From positions 1,397,501 to 1,461,500 of the forward strand of contig CP012819.1 of assembly GCA_001936135.1 (NCBI GenBank): 64,000 nt of DNA. Reading direction: 5' to 3'. Shown piece by piece: positions 49,022-59,803 of the stretch. The notes below the pieces were generated by a model. It was not told the DNA's origin. It saw nothing but the letters and a program-made list of their open reading frames with translations, and ran no database searches. The stretch is from Saccharomycopsis fibuligera x Saccharomycopsis cf. fibuligera (taxonomy: Eukaryota; Ascomycota; Saccharomycetes; Ascoideales; Saccharomycopsidaceae). A program made the position numbers and the translations under genes. How positions within the stretch are numbered: position 1 is the stretch's first letter; each line of letters begins with the position of its first letter.

Positions 49022-51798
49022 TCAAGAACTGGCAACAATTGGACTCTTTGGCTGCCCTTGTCCTTGCCCCGGTCCTTGTCCTTGTCCTTGTCCTTCCCCA
49101 GACAACGGCGTCGACAACGACATTCCAGTCCCCTGGGTAGTGGCTGTTTCAATAGAAGTAAGTTCTTCGTCACTAGATATCACAGCCGAGGCGCTCCCGA
49201 CTGATCCTGCTGCCGCTGGTGTTGCTAGCATCGCTGCTGGAGACTTGTTTTCCTCATTTGCCGGAGTTACCGCTGCTTCAAGCTTGTCCATCTTGTCGAT
49301 TTTGGATTTCGCAGCAGCCACCGCCGCCGCGACAATCTTCCCGCGGCTTTCCTCGATGCCTGCTTCAACTTTGTTAACATCGACGCCAGCTTTACCCTGG
49401 GCGCCACCATTAGCCACCCTGTCAACTTGCTGCTGCTTCACGTTCCTCAATTGCTTCAAGTTCAACTGCTTGAAATACTGTAGCGTCGCATCATAGCACA
49501 TTGTGTACTGGTTAATGTTTTGAACCATGAATAGCCGCTGTTTGCGTAGCTCGGAAACCGTTTTATAAATTAGATTTTTGTCGCTTTTGTAAGGATGTAT
49601 GGTGTTGGCAAGGGCACTTTTTTGGTACTGCTCAAGACTGTTGAGGATCATGTCGATGGCTATAAATGTCCCGGTACGCCCGCAGCCGGCAGAACAATGG
49701 ATAATTGTATTTAAATCATTTTGATATTTGCCGGTTTCCTCACCATCATTATTCTTATTGCTGTGGGCACCATTGATCAGCAACAACACCTCGCTAATCA
49801 AAAACTTTTTGAGTTTAACTAAACATAATATCAATTCAAGATTTTTTATGATTGCAAAATCCGGCCAGTTTAGAAATTCTAATTGGATTATGAATTTGCT
49901 TGACTTTATAGCAAACATTTGATCGAAAATTGCGTCTGCATTTTCGTCGTTATGCTTCCCGCCAATATCGCTGTCACTGCTGCCACCACCGCGGTTGTTT
50001 TTGTAAGTATTAATTAATTTTTGCTTGATTCTGTAGACTTCCAGTACATCAATCTTTTCAAGTTCAACCAAATGTCCGCAGCGAATAATAAACTGCTTAT
50101 TTAGAATAACCTCGTCATTTGTGTTTTGTAAAATTACTCCATTTTTCACAAATTGTTGTGACTGGTAGTATTTTAGTGCAGTGGCACTACCACCTGGTTT
50201 GCCACGGCTTGAGTCCTTTTTGTTCGGCAAGGTTTGCTCGCTACTGTTATTCTTATCATTGTTGTCATCAAAAATTAGCTTACTGCCATCACCAAACAAT
50301 TGATAACATACTTTTTTGCTGTTTTCCGAATCTAGGTATTTTCCACTCGGTTTACTTGCATCACAAATTTGGAATAGTTTATGTTTTAAAAGCCCCAATG
50401 ACTCAGAGCTATCAAAATCAATAGTCATATCATGAAACCTGATTGGCTTGGCTTTTTCCGGGCATTCTTTTGATGGTTTCAACTGAGATTGGGGCAGAAC
50501 AACATCTGCCAAGTTTGACGGCTTTTCGCGCTTGCTTTGAGCGGCAGTGTATTCTTCATCAACTTGTTTAGCACAAATACCACCATTCTCTAACTCTCCA
50601 ACAGCCTGCTGTTTATAATAATCAATATTCCACACATTACTGTTTAACTTAACCACCAACATCAACTTGTCAAAATGATTGACAATGCTCCAGAATTCAC
50701 AAAAATTATTTTTAACCGGATCCTGGGTAGCAATATAAACCTCTGGTGAGACTTGCGGCACCGTGATGAAGTTTGCATTAATGTAGTTTTCTTTTTCTAA
50801 GGTGATTTGGTCTTTATGTTTATCATTAGCATTACTCTTGTTACAAATGTGATTCTTGCTGGCATGGCTATGGTTACTACTCTTGCTTTCGGAACTGCTG
50901 CTGCTTCTAGAACTGGCCGGCTCATATTCTCCACTTTTTTCCACAAACCGCCTCAAGTTTACCTTGACCCTGGAATGCTCAAACGGTAGAATGTTCGAGT
51001 ATCTGTTCTTTGCGCACATTGTCCCAGGAGTTATTGGGGTGCCCGGAGTACTGCCATTCTCGAAACCATTCCATTTACTTGACCCGGATAATGCTGATGA
51101 TGAATGGCCACTGCCATGAATACCTCCATTAGCGTTTTGACCAGTGCCGTCTAACTTGAAATAATTTAATGGAATTTTGTAATTCACTTGATCGCATGCC
51201 GGACATGGAGTACTCGGTGAACATATTGAAGGTGAATGTAGTCCTTCGCTATTGCTTGTGTTTGACAGAATACTATTGAACGTGCTTTCCTTGCTGTTGG
51301 TGGTGGTGGTATTGGTGTTACCGGTGGGGGCACCCGCAGTGCCATTGCCACCCGCTGTATAAGCAATCTTCAATCTGTTTTCCTGTAGTTTTTCAAGTTT
51401 ATTGAATTCCTCGTTAACAATCGCATTGGCATTGCGATCCAAAACATAAAACCGCATCCATTGAGGCAAATCATCAACGTTGATATTCTTCCTGCGATCT
51501 TGCATGACCTCGTGACTGAGGTAGCTGTTTAGACACTGTTGCAAATTGGGGCTCTTTTCATTAAGGGTGATTGTAACGCTACCATTACCCTTACTAGTGG
51601 AACTAGAGTTGTGTTTTGAGCTGTTGTTGGTGCTAGTGCTAGTTTTCATGCCAGCTACTAGCTGTTGAAACTTTTTCTTGGCGTTTGGTTTTGTCAATGG
51701 CATTGGCATTGGCATTGAATTTGGCTTTAAATAATTAGTTGGTGAGAGTTTTAGCAGAGTAGGTACTGTCATGTTGTTGTTGTTGCTGCTGCTGCTGC

Positions 51799-51848
<50 letters not shown>

Positions 51849-52822
51849 TCATGGCAGTGTATTTGACTGACCAATGGATTTGAATCTGATAACCCAGAAA
51901 CCGGGATACCGCTGGATAGATTAAAATCAAATGAATCACTAGTTGGCAGACTCGATGGAGGACTAGTGCTTTTTGATCTTCTTTTACCATTTGCATTAGC
52001 GATCTCCTGATTGATCAACTCAATCAATTTATCATCAATTTGGTCTTTTGAATGATTGAGTAGTTGTCTTTCTGGAATTTCGCCCACTTTGAGAACTTTC
52101 GAATCTATAACTTTTCGCTCTTGCCGCGCTTGTTGGTGTGGTGCTTCATTCACCATATAAAACTTTAAGTTTGGCCTAAGTTTGACACGCGATGACGGAT
52201 CATTAGTGGTAGTAGCGACAAAGTTGTGAAATTTTTGTAATAACAAATCACATTCATTTTCTGCGTTTCTTCCCACATTGAAAAAAAGGATATTGATATT
52301 GTTGTTGCTGTTGTTTGCTGGTGTTTCGATATCATTATTTTTTAAAGGGCCGACTATTTTATTGAGATCTGCAGCGGGTTGCGGGTGTTCTTTTCCGCTC
52401 AAGTGTCTGCCGCTGCTGCTGCCGCTCTCGTTCTCGCTGCTGCATGTGGAGCGCAGTTGCCGCTGCTTGTTAGCATTTCTGCCGCTTTGTTTTTTCTCAA
52501 ATAGCAAAGAAAACAAGATTTTCAGCTGATAACGGTCTAAACCATCAATAACGTTGAGCAAATTAAACGATTTCCTTTTGAGTAATGTTGAAGGCACCGA
52601 GACATGGAACGAATTTGTAATTCTAGATTGTTGATAGCTGCTGAAGGGACGTAAATCTAGCACAATGTTGTTTGGGTGGGCTAAGTCAAACGCGACAGAA
52701 GCAGTTTTGGTAGATGTGAGCGGTTTCTGGAGCTCCCGCTGCGGGAGAGGCGGAAAGGACTGAGAATGACAGGCGCTGGCCCTGTTGCTGAGATATAAGT
52801 TACTGAATGAGACAATGTCCAT
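49022..52822 (-). CDS. PTP3: Ptp2/Ptp3-type protein tyrosine phosphatase
   Basis: The 1266-aa protein joins an N-terminal rhodanese-like (CDC25-like) domain to a C-terminal tyrosine phosphatase domain, as in yeast Ptp2 and Ptp3. The rhodanese part is at about residues 45-125 (NIVLDLRPFSSYQQSRITNSFHVSVPSTLLKR). The phosphatase includes YINANFITVP with TQDPVKNNFCEFW (about 695-730), the WPD loop NWPDFAII (about 985) and the active site HCSAGCGRTGTF (about 1040) with the Cys and Arg intact. These enzymes dephosphorylate Hog1, Fus3 and Slt2. Long Asn/Ser tracts (about 325-350) and a C-terminal GQGQGQG tail are low-complexity. Ptp2 versus Ptp3 cannot be settled here. Longer than either yeast paralogue (750 and 928 aa). 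ATG at 52822. Confidence 0.92.
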
Positions 52823-54029
52823 GGCGCATTGACTGGATGATGGATAGTAAGCGAGTGAGGTTGCACTGAGGAAATAAGTATCTAGAAAAAGAGTATCCGT
52901 ATAACAACCATCTTAAGTATGGAATAGACAAAGACTGAAGAGGAAATGGTGGAGTTGAAATACCAAAGAGAATTGACTGAATTGTCAGTCATTGTTAACA
53001 TCATCGCTGGAATAATCCATGCGTCAGCGATTAATACACCTGCAATTCCTCCACACAAGCGAAGCACCAAACAGCATTATACATCGTTATACGTTGTCTT
53101 ACATAGATATACATGTATATGCATTACTACAGATCATTATGACGTATATTTGTCAGCTGACTGTACTGTAAAGCACCGCTGTGCTTAGCTAAGCAGAGCG
53201 GCTATCCTGCGAAAGGGAACCAGCGTTTATGTGATGTCATTGTTTGTGTGTCGGGGCACACAACCATTGAGAGCATCAGTATTGTGATTGTGATTGTTGG
53301 TGATTGTTGATACTTGTTGCTGTATATTGGGTATTATCCGGGGTACTATCGGTAATAAATTGATGCTGATTGAATACTAATTGCCTATGACAGCGGCAGT
53401 TATATGTATTTTCTTTTCACTAGCATTGCGCAGTCCGCGCTCTGTATGTATGCCATAGCTACAATACCGCGATTCTCGCGCCGATCGTTAGGTGTGCTTT
53501 GTGCGTTAAAGGGTCTCGTGGTGATAAAACGAAATTTCTAGAACATTGGCAGAAACATTTATATGTTGCCACAAAACAATAATTGACAATAAGGTAATGC
53601 AGTTACAATAATGCCAGGGCTTCCACACCGTAGAGTCTTTGGACTAACACAGTTTTATGCATAGAGCGTAATAACATAAAACAATTCCAGAATTTGCATT
53701 CTCTGCTGTAGCACACCAGTATGAAAATCAGCAATGGAAATATTCAAATAGTCCGGGATAGCCGTACTTTAGTAAGTGTATAAGGCGGTCCTCTGGCATA
53801 GCAAGTAATCAATCTAAAGCTAATAATCTTGCTCTTACCAACTACAAGTATACTAACATTGTCAAACAAGCGACAACATTTGCTCAGTTGAACAATTGTT
53901 ATTCCAGCAATCATCATTTGTGGTCTTTTATCATGTCAGCTTGAATTGCTTGCCGTTGTTTCTTTTCTTTTTCTTCTCACAGTTTTTTCTTTCTTTTTAT
54001 ATATATATATATATATATATATTTTCTTT

Positions 54030-54063
<34 letters not shown>

Positions 54064-56175
54064 TGCCATAACGATATTTAGCTTTGAGTTTAAATCTGTA
54101 TTGGAAACCGATAGATCAACTCTATACTTATAGAGTTAGCAATATCATGTTATAGTATAATTGCACTGTAAACATATATATAGCAGAGTTAACTTTCTCA
54201 TGCACCGCCTACATTACCCAGCATCGCGACGCAGAACTTGATACCTTTAATTCCAACGGTCATTTGTGATTAAACTTCGCACAATTTCGGTACTTTGCTC
54301 AACTGCTCAACTTATAATGTTATCAATTACACATAAATTTTGTATTAAAATTTCAGATCCAGTTTAATATCTCTACGAACTTATTTATATAATGCTTCGT
54401 GTGCATTGGACCTTAGGTTATTCTATTACGTTAGATAATTTCCAATACATTAAGCCCAAACATAGTTAGTTATTTATCTTGATATCCAGAATTATCACCT
54501 GATAGCATACCGTATCATGACATACCAGATCCCTTTTTAAACATATGTTTATTGCTTGTTTTCTAAGGACATTTGGTATGTCATTGTCTAGTTCTTTTTT
54601 TCTAAAGACGTACGTCTTTTTTTTTAAAAAACAAAAGCAATGCTTTACTTTCGTCGTGCATTGTGTACACTTCTTAAACATCTTTTATACAACTCTTAAT
54701 GGATCCTTAAATACAGGAGCCCCCGTTAGACTCAAAAATAAAAATAATAATTATGAATGAGTTGAATAGCTATGTCTTGAATATCCCTTTTTTTTTTTAT
54801 TCATGAAATCCTGATTCTAAGAACTGGATTTTTGAAATCTTTAGTAGGCAGAGAATAGAGTAAAGTTCTAGGGGCCCTTCAACGTATTTGAACAGCATGA
54901 ATAATGTGGGAACATGCATGTGATAATAAGTAGACTTCTTTCAAAGCGACACATTGTGGCTGAAAACCTTGTAATATATGAATCATAAGCATTGAAAAGC
55001 TGACTTGTCGGCTTATTTGTCTGCTATGGTTGCTTTGATTGTTGGATAGTCTGTATTTGTGTTTTTGAATTCGTTTTTGTTTAACGATATGATAAAAGCC
55101 AATCAATAAAAAAGCTTGAATTGTCTTAATTTCACCTAGCTCGAATCATTTATACTCTATAGTCTGCATCAAGTAAATTGGGTATCAAGCATAAGCGTAT
55201 GTTGGCCTCGATATTATACTCGAAAATGCGTTAGATTTAAAATATCACTTCCAAAAGAAGAAAAAAGTGCATGCCTAAAATTATTCTATATTTGTCTCTT
55301 TCAATAGCAAATTTGTAAGCAGAAAGGACATAAATGGTTTATATTGATGACTTTTCATGCATCTTTGATGCTTGTCTAATATTACAAACAAAATCTCACT
55401 AATACGAAACATAACACAGCCTTTCGACAAAAGAGCCAAGAAATGCAGGTAAATTATTTATAGAGTGGTTGCTTTTGGAGTTCGCTTGGGTATGTGTGAC
55501 TTTTATCGCCAGCATGCTATAGTATACCCTATAGAGTATTTCCAGGGATGTTGTAATTAATATTAATCCATCAACCGGAAATTGCGGTGAGCGCAGCTCG
55601 AACCGCGTTTTCTTTCGCACTAGCGTAGCAGTGCTCGTAACACAACACAAAACAGAAGAAAAAGAAAAAAGTTTGTTGTCAGTTCCTAAAATTAATTTCA
55701 ACTTCATCGAGATCCAGACAAAAACACATCTCAGCCACTCTCAACAACCAACATCACCAACCACGATATTACCACAAACTCAGAATCTGTTCTTGTGTCT
55801 TTTTCTTCTCAGACTAGAACATATTTCTGCCAGATCCAGCCGCCTTCTCTTCTCCTCTGCACTGCACCGCCTCAGCTTGAGCCCGCGCCTCTTCTCTCAC
55901 GCGCTCCTTGTTAATATTTGTCCTTAACTCAAATCCGCTAGACTCAATTCAGCCCAAATCAAACGAACATTTACTGATACTTCCTTTTGATATTTTTCAT
56001 TCCAATTCTAATTTGGAAAGGTATTAGTATTCAATATTCAAAAAAGTAGTTATAACATTTTCGTACCATTTTATTTATCTATCTATCCCGTTCTGTTTGC
56101 AACTTCCTGTTTCACTCAAATCCTTATTTTCTTTCGTTTGTTTGATCTCCGACTCAACTAATTTTCTCATCTATT
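52823..56175. other. 3.35-kb gene-free region between PTP and KNR4
   Basis: Divergent promoter region of the phosphatase and KNR4. It contains an (AT)n run (about 53998-54023) followed by poly(T) (about 54034-54062). The KNR4 side has a long pyrimidine-rich leader (about 55770-56170). All ORFs are short and unsupported. No tRNA, rRNA or transposon was recognised; a T-arm-like string near 55595 fails to pair. Its length suits long regulatory control, an origin or a centromere candidate. Confidence 0.5.
53998..54062 (+). repeat. (AT)n microsatellite plus poly(T)
   Basis: About twelve AT units are followed after a short TTTTCTTTTC spacer by a run of about 29 T. Simple AT-rich DNA that would melt easily. 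Confidence 0.85.
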
Positions 56176-57708
56176 ATGGGCGGGTTTTTCGACAACATTA
56201 AAGATGGAGTCAACGACTTCATCTTCAGTCTTACTACAAATGACCGTTATGCTACGTCTCGCTCCCCCTATAATGCCAATAACTTGAACTCTAGTCAGAA
56301 CACTTACCGCAGAACAAACTCAAATGCAACGTTTATCAGTAACTCCAACAATGCTTCAAACGTGTCTTTGGATAGATCAAATCAAAATGTTGGTTATAGA
56401 CCTGGTTTGAAATCAAAAGCTACTAATGACGGTGAAATTCCGTTGAATGACTACGGTAATGCCGCTCCAATTTCTGAAATTTGGGAAAGACTTGATCACT
56501 TCTTCGGCGAAGAGTATCCTGAATTGGTTGAATTCATATGCGAACCAGCAACTGCTGCGGATCTTAACGAGTTAGAAAATGACATTAATGTGTCCTTGCC
56601 TTTAGATGTCAGGGAAAGTTATCAGATCCATGATGGTCAAGAACGTGGTGGAAGACCTAGTGGGGTCATCTTTGGTTTGACCTTATTGGATCTTGAATCT
56701 ATTGCTGAGGAATATAGTGTTTGGCAAACGGCTGCAAGAAAGATTGATTACGAAAGAAAACTTTACGTTGAGAGATTGAATGCTTACAAGCACCAAATGG
56801 CTCAACTTAATGCTGCTTCGTCTAGTGACGGTAGTAAAAACTCTAAGTTGGCTCAGAAAAAGATACAGCCTCCTGTGCCTAGAATAGATTTTGTTGCTCA
56901 TCAACGCTCAATTCCTGAAGGAGCAATTCAGCCAGTATATGTTCACTCTGGTTGGGTTCCTCTTGTAAAGGATTTTGCCGGTAACAATATAGCTGTGGAT
57001 TTGGCTCCTGGTCCAAAGGGTAAATGGGGCCAAATTATTTGTTTTGGTCAAGATTTTGATACTAAATTTGTAATTGCCAATTCATGGTCAGAATTTTTGG
57101 AAAGTGTTGCTACTGATTACGAAAAAGGAAATTTTATTGTTGATGAAGTTGAAGAAGAATTATGGTACGCTGAAAATGGTAGACCATTGAATTATTTGGA
57201 CGTTTTAAAAAAAAAATTTTTGGCACCTTTAAGAGCTCATCAGCAAAGAAAACCAAGAATTGTATCGGGCCCATCGAACTCATCAACTCCACGTTTATCT
57301 TCTACTTCGCAATTTCCAGCTGCTAGATTGGGTGAACATACTACTGGTTCTTCATCAACCACTAATGTTGAGTTACCTAAGGAAACCCTCATAGTACCTG
57401 AAAAAGGAGAAACTAAAGAGGGTGCTCCAAACACTACGGTTAAAGAAAACAAAGATGACAGTACTACTACTAAAGCTGAAAGTAGTGAAGATGTAAAGCA
57501 AAATAGTAAAGAAGTAAAGCCAAAAACCCAAAGTGAAACGAAAGAACCAGTAAAAACTGAAACTGAAAAAGTTGCTGAAAAGGCTGAACTTACATTTGAT
57601 GATAATGAGTCAATTCTTACCAATGAGGATAAGGACGATGATGAAGCTACTGAAGACAAGCCATTGAAAGATAATAATAAGCTGGAACTTAAAGATGTGG
57701 ACTTTTAA
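56176..57708 (+). CDS. KNR4: Knr4/Smi1 cell-wall integrity regulator
   Basis: The 510-aa protein matches Knr4/Smi1. It has a short N-terminal segment (MGGFFDNIKDGVNDFIFSL), then a Ser/Asn-rich stretch. The globular SMI1/KNR4 (SUKH-fold) core runs from about residue 100 (ISEIWERLDHFFGEEYPELVEF) through LPLDVRESYQIHDGQERGG, IFGLTLLDLESI, WVPLVKDFAGNNIAVDLAPGPKGKWGQII and WSEFLESVATDYEKGNF. The C-terminal 150 residues are acidic and disordered (EDKDDDEATEDKPLK). Knr4 interacts with Slt2 and links the PKC cell-wall pathway and calcineurin signalling to growth and wall synthesis. Length matches S. cerevisiae (505 aa). ATG at 56176 after a long pyrimidine-rich leader. Confidence 0.96.
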   Translation: MGGFFDNIKDGVNDFIFSLTTNDRYATSRSPYNANNLNSSQNTYRRTNSNATFISNSNNASNVSLDRSNQNVGYRPGLKSKATNDGEIPLNDYGNAAPISEIWERLDHFFGEEYPELVEFICEPATAADLNELENDINVSLPLDVRESYQIHDGQERGGRPSGVIFGLTLLDLESIAEEYSVWQTAARKIDYERKLYVERLNAYKHQMAQLNAASSSDGSKNSKLAQKKIQPPVPRIDFVAHQRSIPEGAIQPVYVHSGWVPLVKDFAGNNIAVDLAPGPKGKWGQIICFGQDFDTKFVIANSWSEFLESVATDYEKGNFIVDEVEEELWYAENGRPLNYLDVLKKKFLAPLRAHQQRKPRIVSGPSNSSTPRLSSTSQFPAARLGEHTTGSSSTTNVELPKETLIVPEKGETKEGAPNTTVKENKDDSTTTKAESSEDVKQNSKEVKPKTQSETKEPVKTETEKVAEKAELTFDDNESILTNEDKDDDEATEDKPLKDNNKLELKDVDF

Positions 57709-58359
57709 ACTTTTTTGAAGAAAAAAAATTTTTATAAAGAAGGAATGCATTATGAAACTTGTAAGACGTGATAGATGCTTCCTTTTTTATTATTGTTATT
57801 TTTGTTTGATGGACTTCAGTAAACAGAGAGCTATCGTTTGTTTGTTATCCTATAAGACCTAAGTTGATGGTATTCAGTAATTTAATAGTTACAATCAGCT
57901 ATTGTTTATTTTCTTGATGAAAAAAATATTATTCTGCATTCTTTTTGTATACCCTTTATTATAATTCAAATTTTACCTTATTTTCGAACATTACTTTTTC
58001 TTGTTCCTTTTTTCATTTCAATATATTGAAGCTTGTATAATAGATTTACATTGTAAAATTTGCAACTAAGTTTTGTCAGTATGCTGAGGTTTGAATTGTT
58101 TTGTTTGATGTATATTGTAATTGGATGTGCACTTATATTTAAATTTCTTTATGCTTTGCTGGAAAACACATTCTTCTGAAAATCAATGTTAATAATATGT
58201 TCAGTTAGTTTTGTTACCATGGCAGTATCTCAAAAGCTGAGGTTATACTGTTAATTACTCTACTGCAGCCCCTTATAAATCATCTATAGATATAACCTGT
58301 ATTTACAATCGACAATTAAAACATATATACAATAGATACAAGCCATGCACTTACGCAGC
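57709..58359. other. Convergent intergenic region KNR4/MCP1
   Basis: A 0.65-kb AT-rich gap containing the 3' ends of both genes. I see no gene or repeat of interest. Confidence 0.55.
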
Positions 58360-59481
58360 CTAAACGTAAGTGTACGATTTGATCCACCCCACATAAGAAT
58401 CAAAACTTTTTGCCAAACTACCATACTCTGGCCCCATTGACACCACCCTACTCAAGCTAAATACTCCAACCACCGTCATTGCATTTATTGCCAAGAACCA
58501 ATATTTTTTCTTTCTAATAGAAAATACCTTAAGCCATTTGAGCCACCCACTGACAATATGATACAAAGTGACATAAATAAGCATCACGAACCCAGGATAG
58601 CTTATCCATTTGTTTCCTGTAGATATTGCATGTGCTACAAATTTCAAATTAATGAGGGAAGAATCTCCATCAACAAAAAGCGGAGCTAATCTTTCACTAG
58701 CAATATGATACGTGAGTAGTGGGATAAGTAAATATCCAGAAAACTGTAATGGACTGAGTCCTAGTCTTTTGGTGATGAAGGATTTGCGAAGTCCTACATT
58801 GAGCACGGAGAACCAACCACCGAGTCCCACTGAATCGTTTTTGATTTCATAGTCCTGGGTACGTGGATTGAATTTGATTTCTTTTTCAAGATTTATGTGA
58901 TCTTTGAACGATGATCTTCGCTGGTAGGTACTACTATTGCTGCTATGGTTATTACCATGCACCGTATCTGAAGCAGCAAAAGTATTGTTATTGTGAAGAA
59001 AACGATCGACATGTCGCTTAGTTGGACTATTCAACTTTCTTTTAAGTATTCTGAGCAACCGTAACGCCACCCCAGACACAACGTGAACAATAGCTGAACC
59101 AAAAACCGCATACTTTTCCACAAGTTCCTTTTGATAAATATCTCTAGTCATCATCATTACCTCTTCAGAAACGTCCAAATCAATAGCAGGGAAAACAAGC
59201 ACGTTAAGACCATGAAGAATGAAAAATCCAGTGAATGAGTACGACGAATATCTTTGAAATTTTTGAAGTACGCTGGCAGTATGATTAATGATTGAATTTG
59301 TATTGAACCTTATCCCAAACCATTTATTCCGTGTATCATTATTATTGCTTCGGCTGTTGGTCTCATCAGAAAAGCTATCGTTGCCATCTTCATCAACGGT
59401 GGGGTTGAATTCCTCGGAGTAGCCCAAGGGAACTGGATCAACCGACTTCAAAGAGTTATAACTGTCAGAAATTGATGACAT
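58360..59481 (-). CDS. MCP1: Mcp1-like mitochondrial outer membrane protein
   Basis: The 373-aa protein has about five hydrophobic segments and two related halves of the DUF1691/Mcp1 type. The first half has LQKFQRYSSYSFTGFFILHGLNVLVFPAI (about 93-120) and AIVHVVSGVALRLL. The second has FSGYLLIPLLTYHIASERLAPLFVDGDSS (about 250-278) and YVTLYHIVSGWLKWL. The repeated S/TGxFxxxH and HxxSGxxxR/K patterns are recognisable. In yeast Mcp1 (YOR228C) sits in the outer mitochondrial membrane, binds Vps13 and suppresses ERMES defects in lipid homeostasis. ATG at 59481. Confidence 0.85.
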   Translation of the reverse strand: MSSISDSYNSLKSVDPVPLGYSEEFNPTVDEDGNDSFSDETNSRSNNNDTRNKWFGIRFNTNSIINHTASVLQKFQRYSSYSFTGFFILHGLNVLVFPAIDLDVSEEVMMMTRDIYQKELVEKYAVFGSAIVHVVSGVALRLLRILKRKLNSPTKRHVDRFLHNNNTFAASDTVHGNNHSSNSSTYQRRSSFKDHINLEKEIKFNPRTQDYEIKNDSVGLGGWFSVLNVGLRKSFITKRLGLSPLQFSGYLLIPLLTYHIASERLAPLFVDGDSSLINLKFVAHAISTGNKWISYPGFVMLIYVTLYHIVSGWLKWLKVFSIRKKKYWFLAINAMTVVGVFSLSRVVSMGPEYGSLAKSFDSYVGWIKSYTYV

Positions 59482-59803
59482 GGTGGTAAATTTATTAATG
59501 AAGCTGTTTTGAAGCTTGGTGCCATGGAGGTATACTTCTTAAGTGACATTTTCTGCTTATGATTTCCGAGTCTTTCATTGGCAATTGCCATCGCATTTTT
59601 GTTTTTTGTTTTTTGCGCTTTGATGATCCGAGCCGCTGGTATCCGTACACTAAAGCAGTGAAAGTGAAAGTATGCATATAGATCTGTAAAGGTCAATAGA
59701 AGCCAAAAGTAAAATTATGACCATTAAAAAAAAAAAAAGTAATGAGCGGAAACTAAGAGCAGCAGTACCACTACGTTAAGGATAGAATCACTTTTGTGGT
59801 AAT
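59482..59803. other. Gap between MCP1 and the MFS carrier
   Basis: A 0.32-kb region with the MCP1 promoter and the 3' end of the carrier gene. A poly(A) run of 12 lies near 59727. No other features. Confidence 0.5.

Noticed and set aside
55580-55625. tRNA T-arm-like string (AGCTCGAACCGCG)
   Set aside because: The flanking bases do not form a 5-bp T stem on either strand, and no acceptor or anticodon stem can be drawn.
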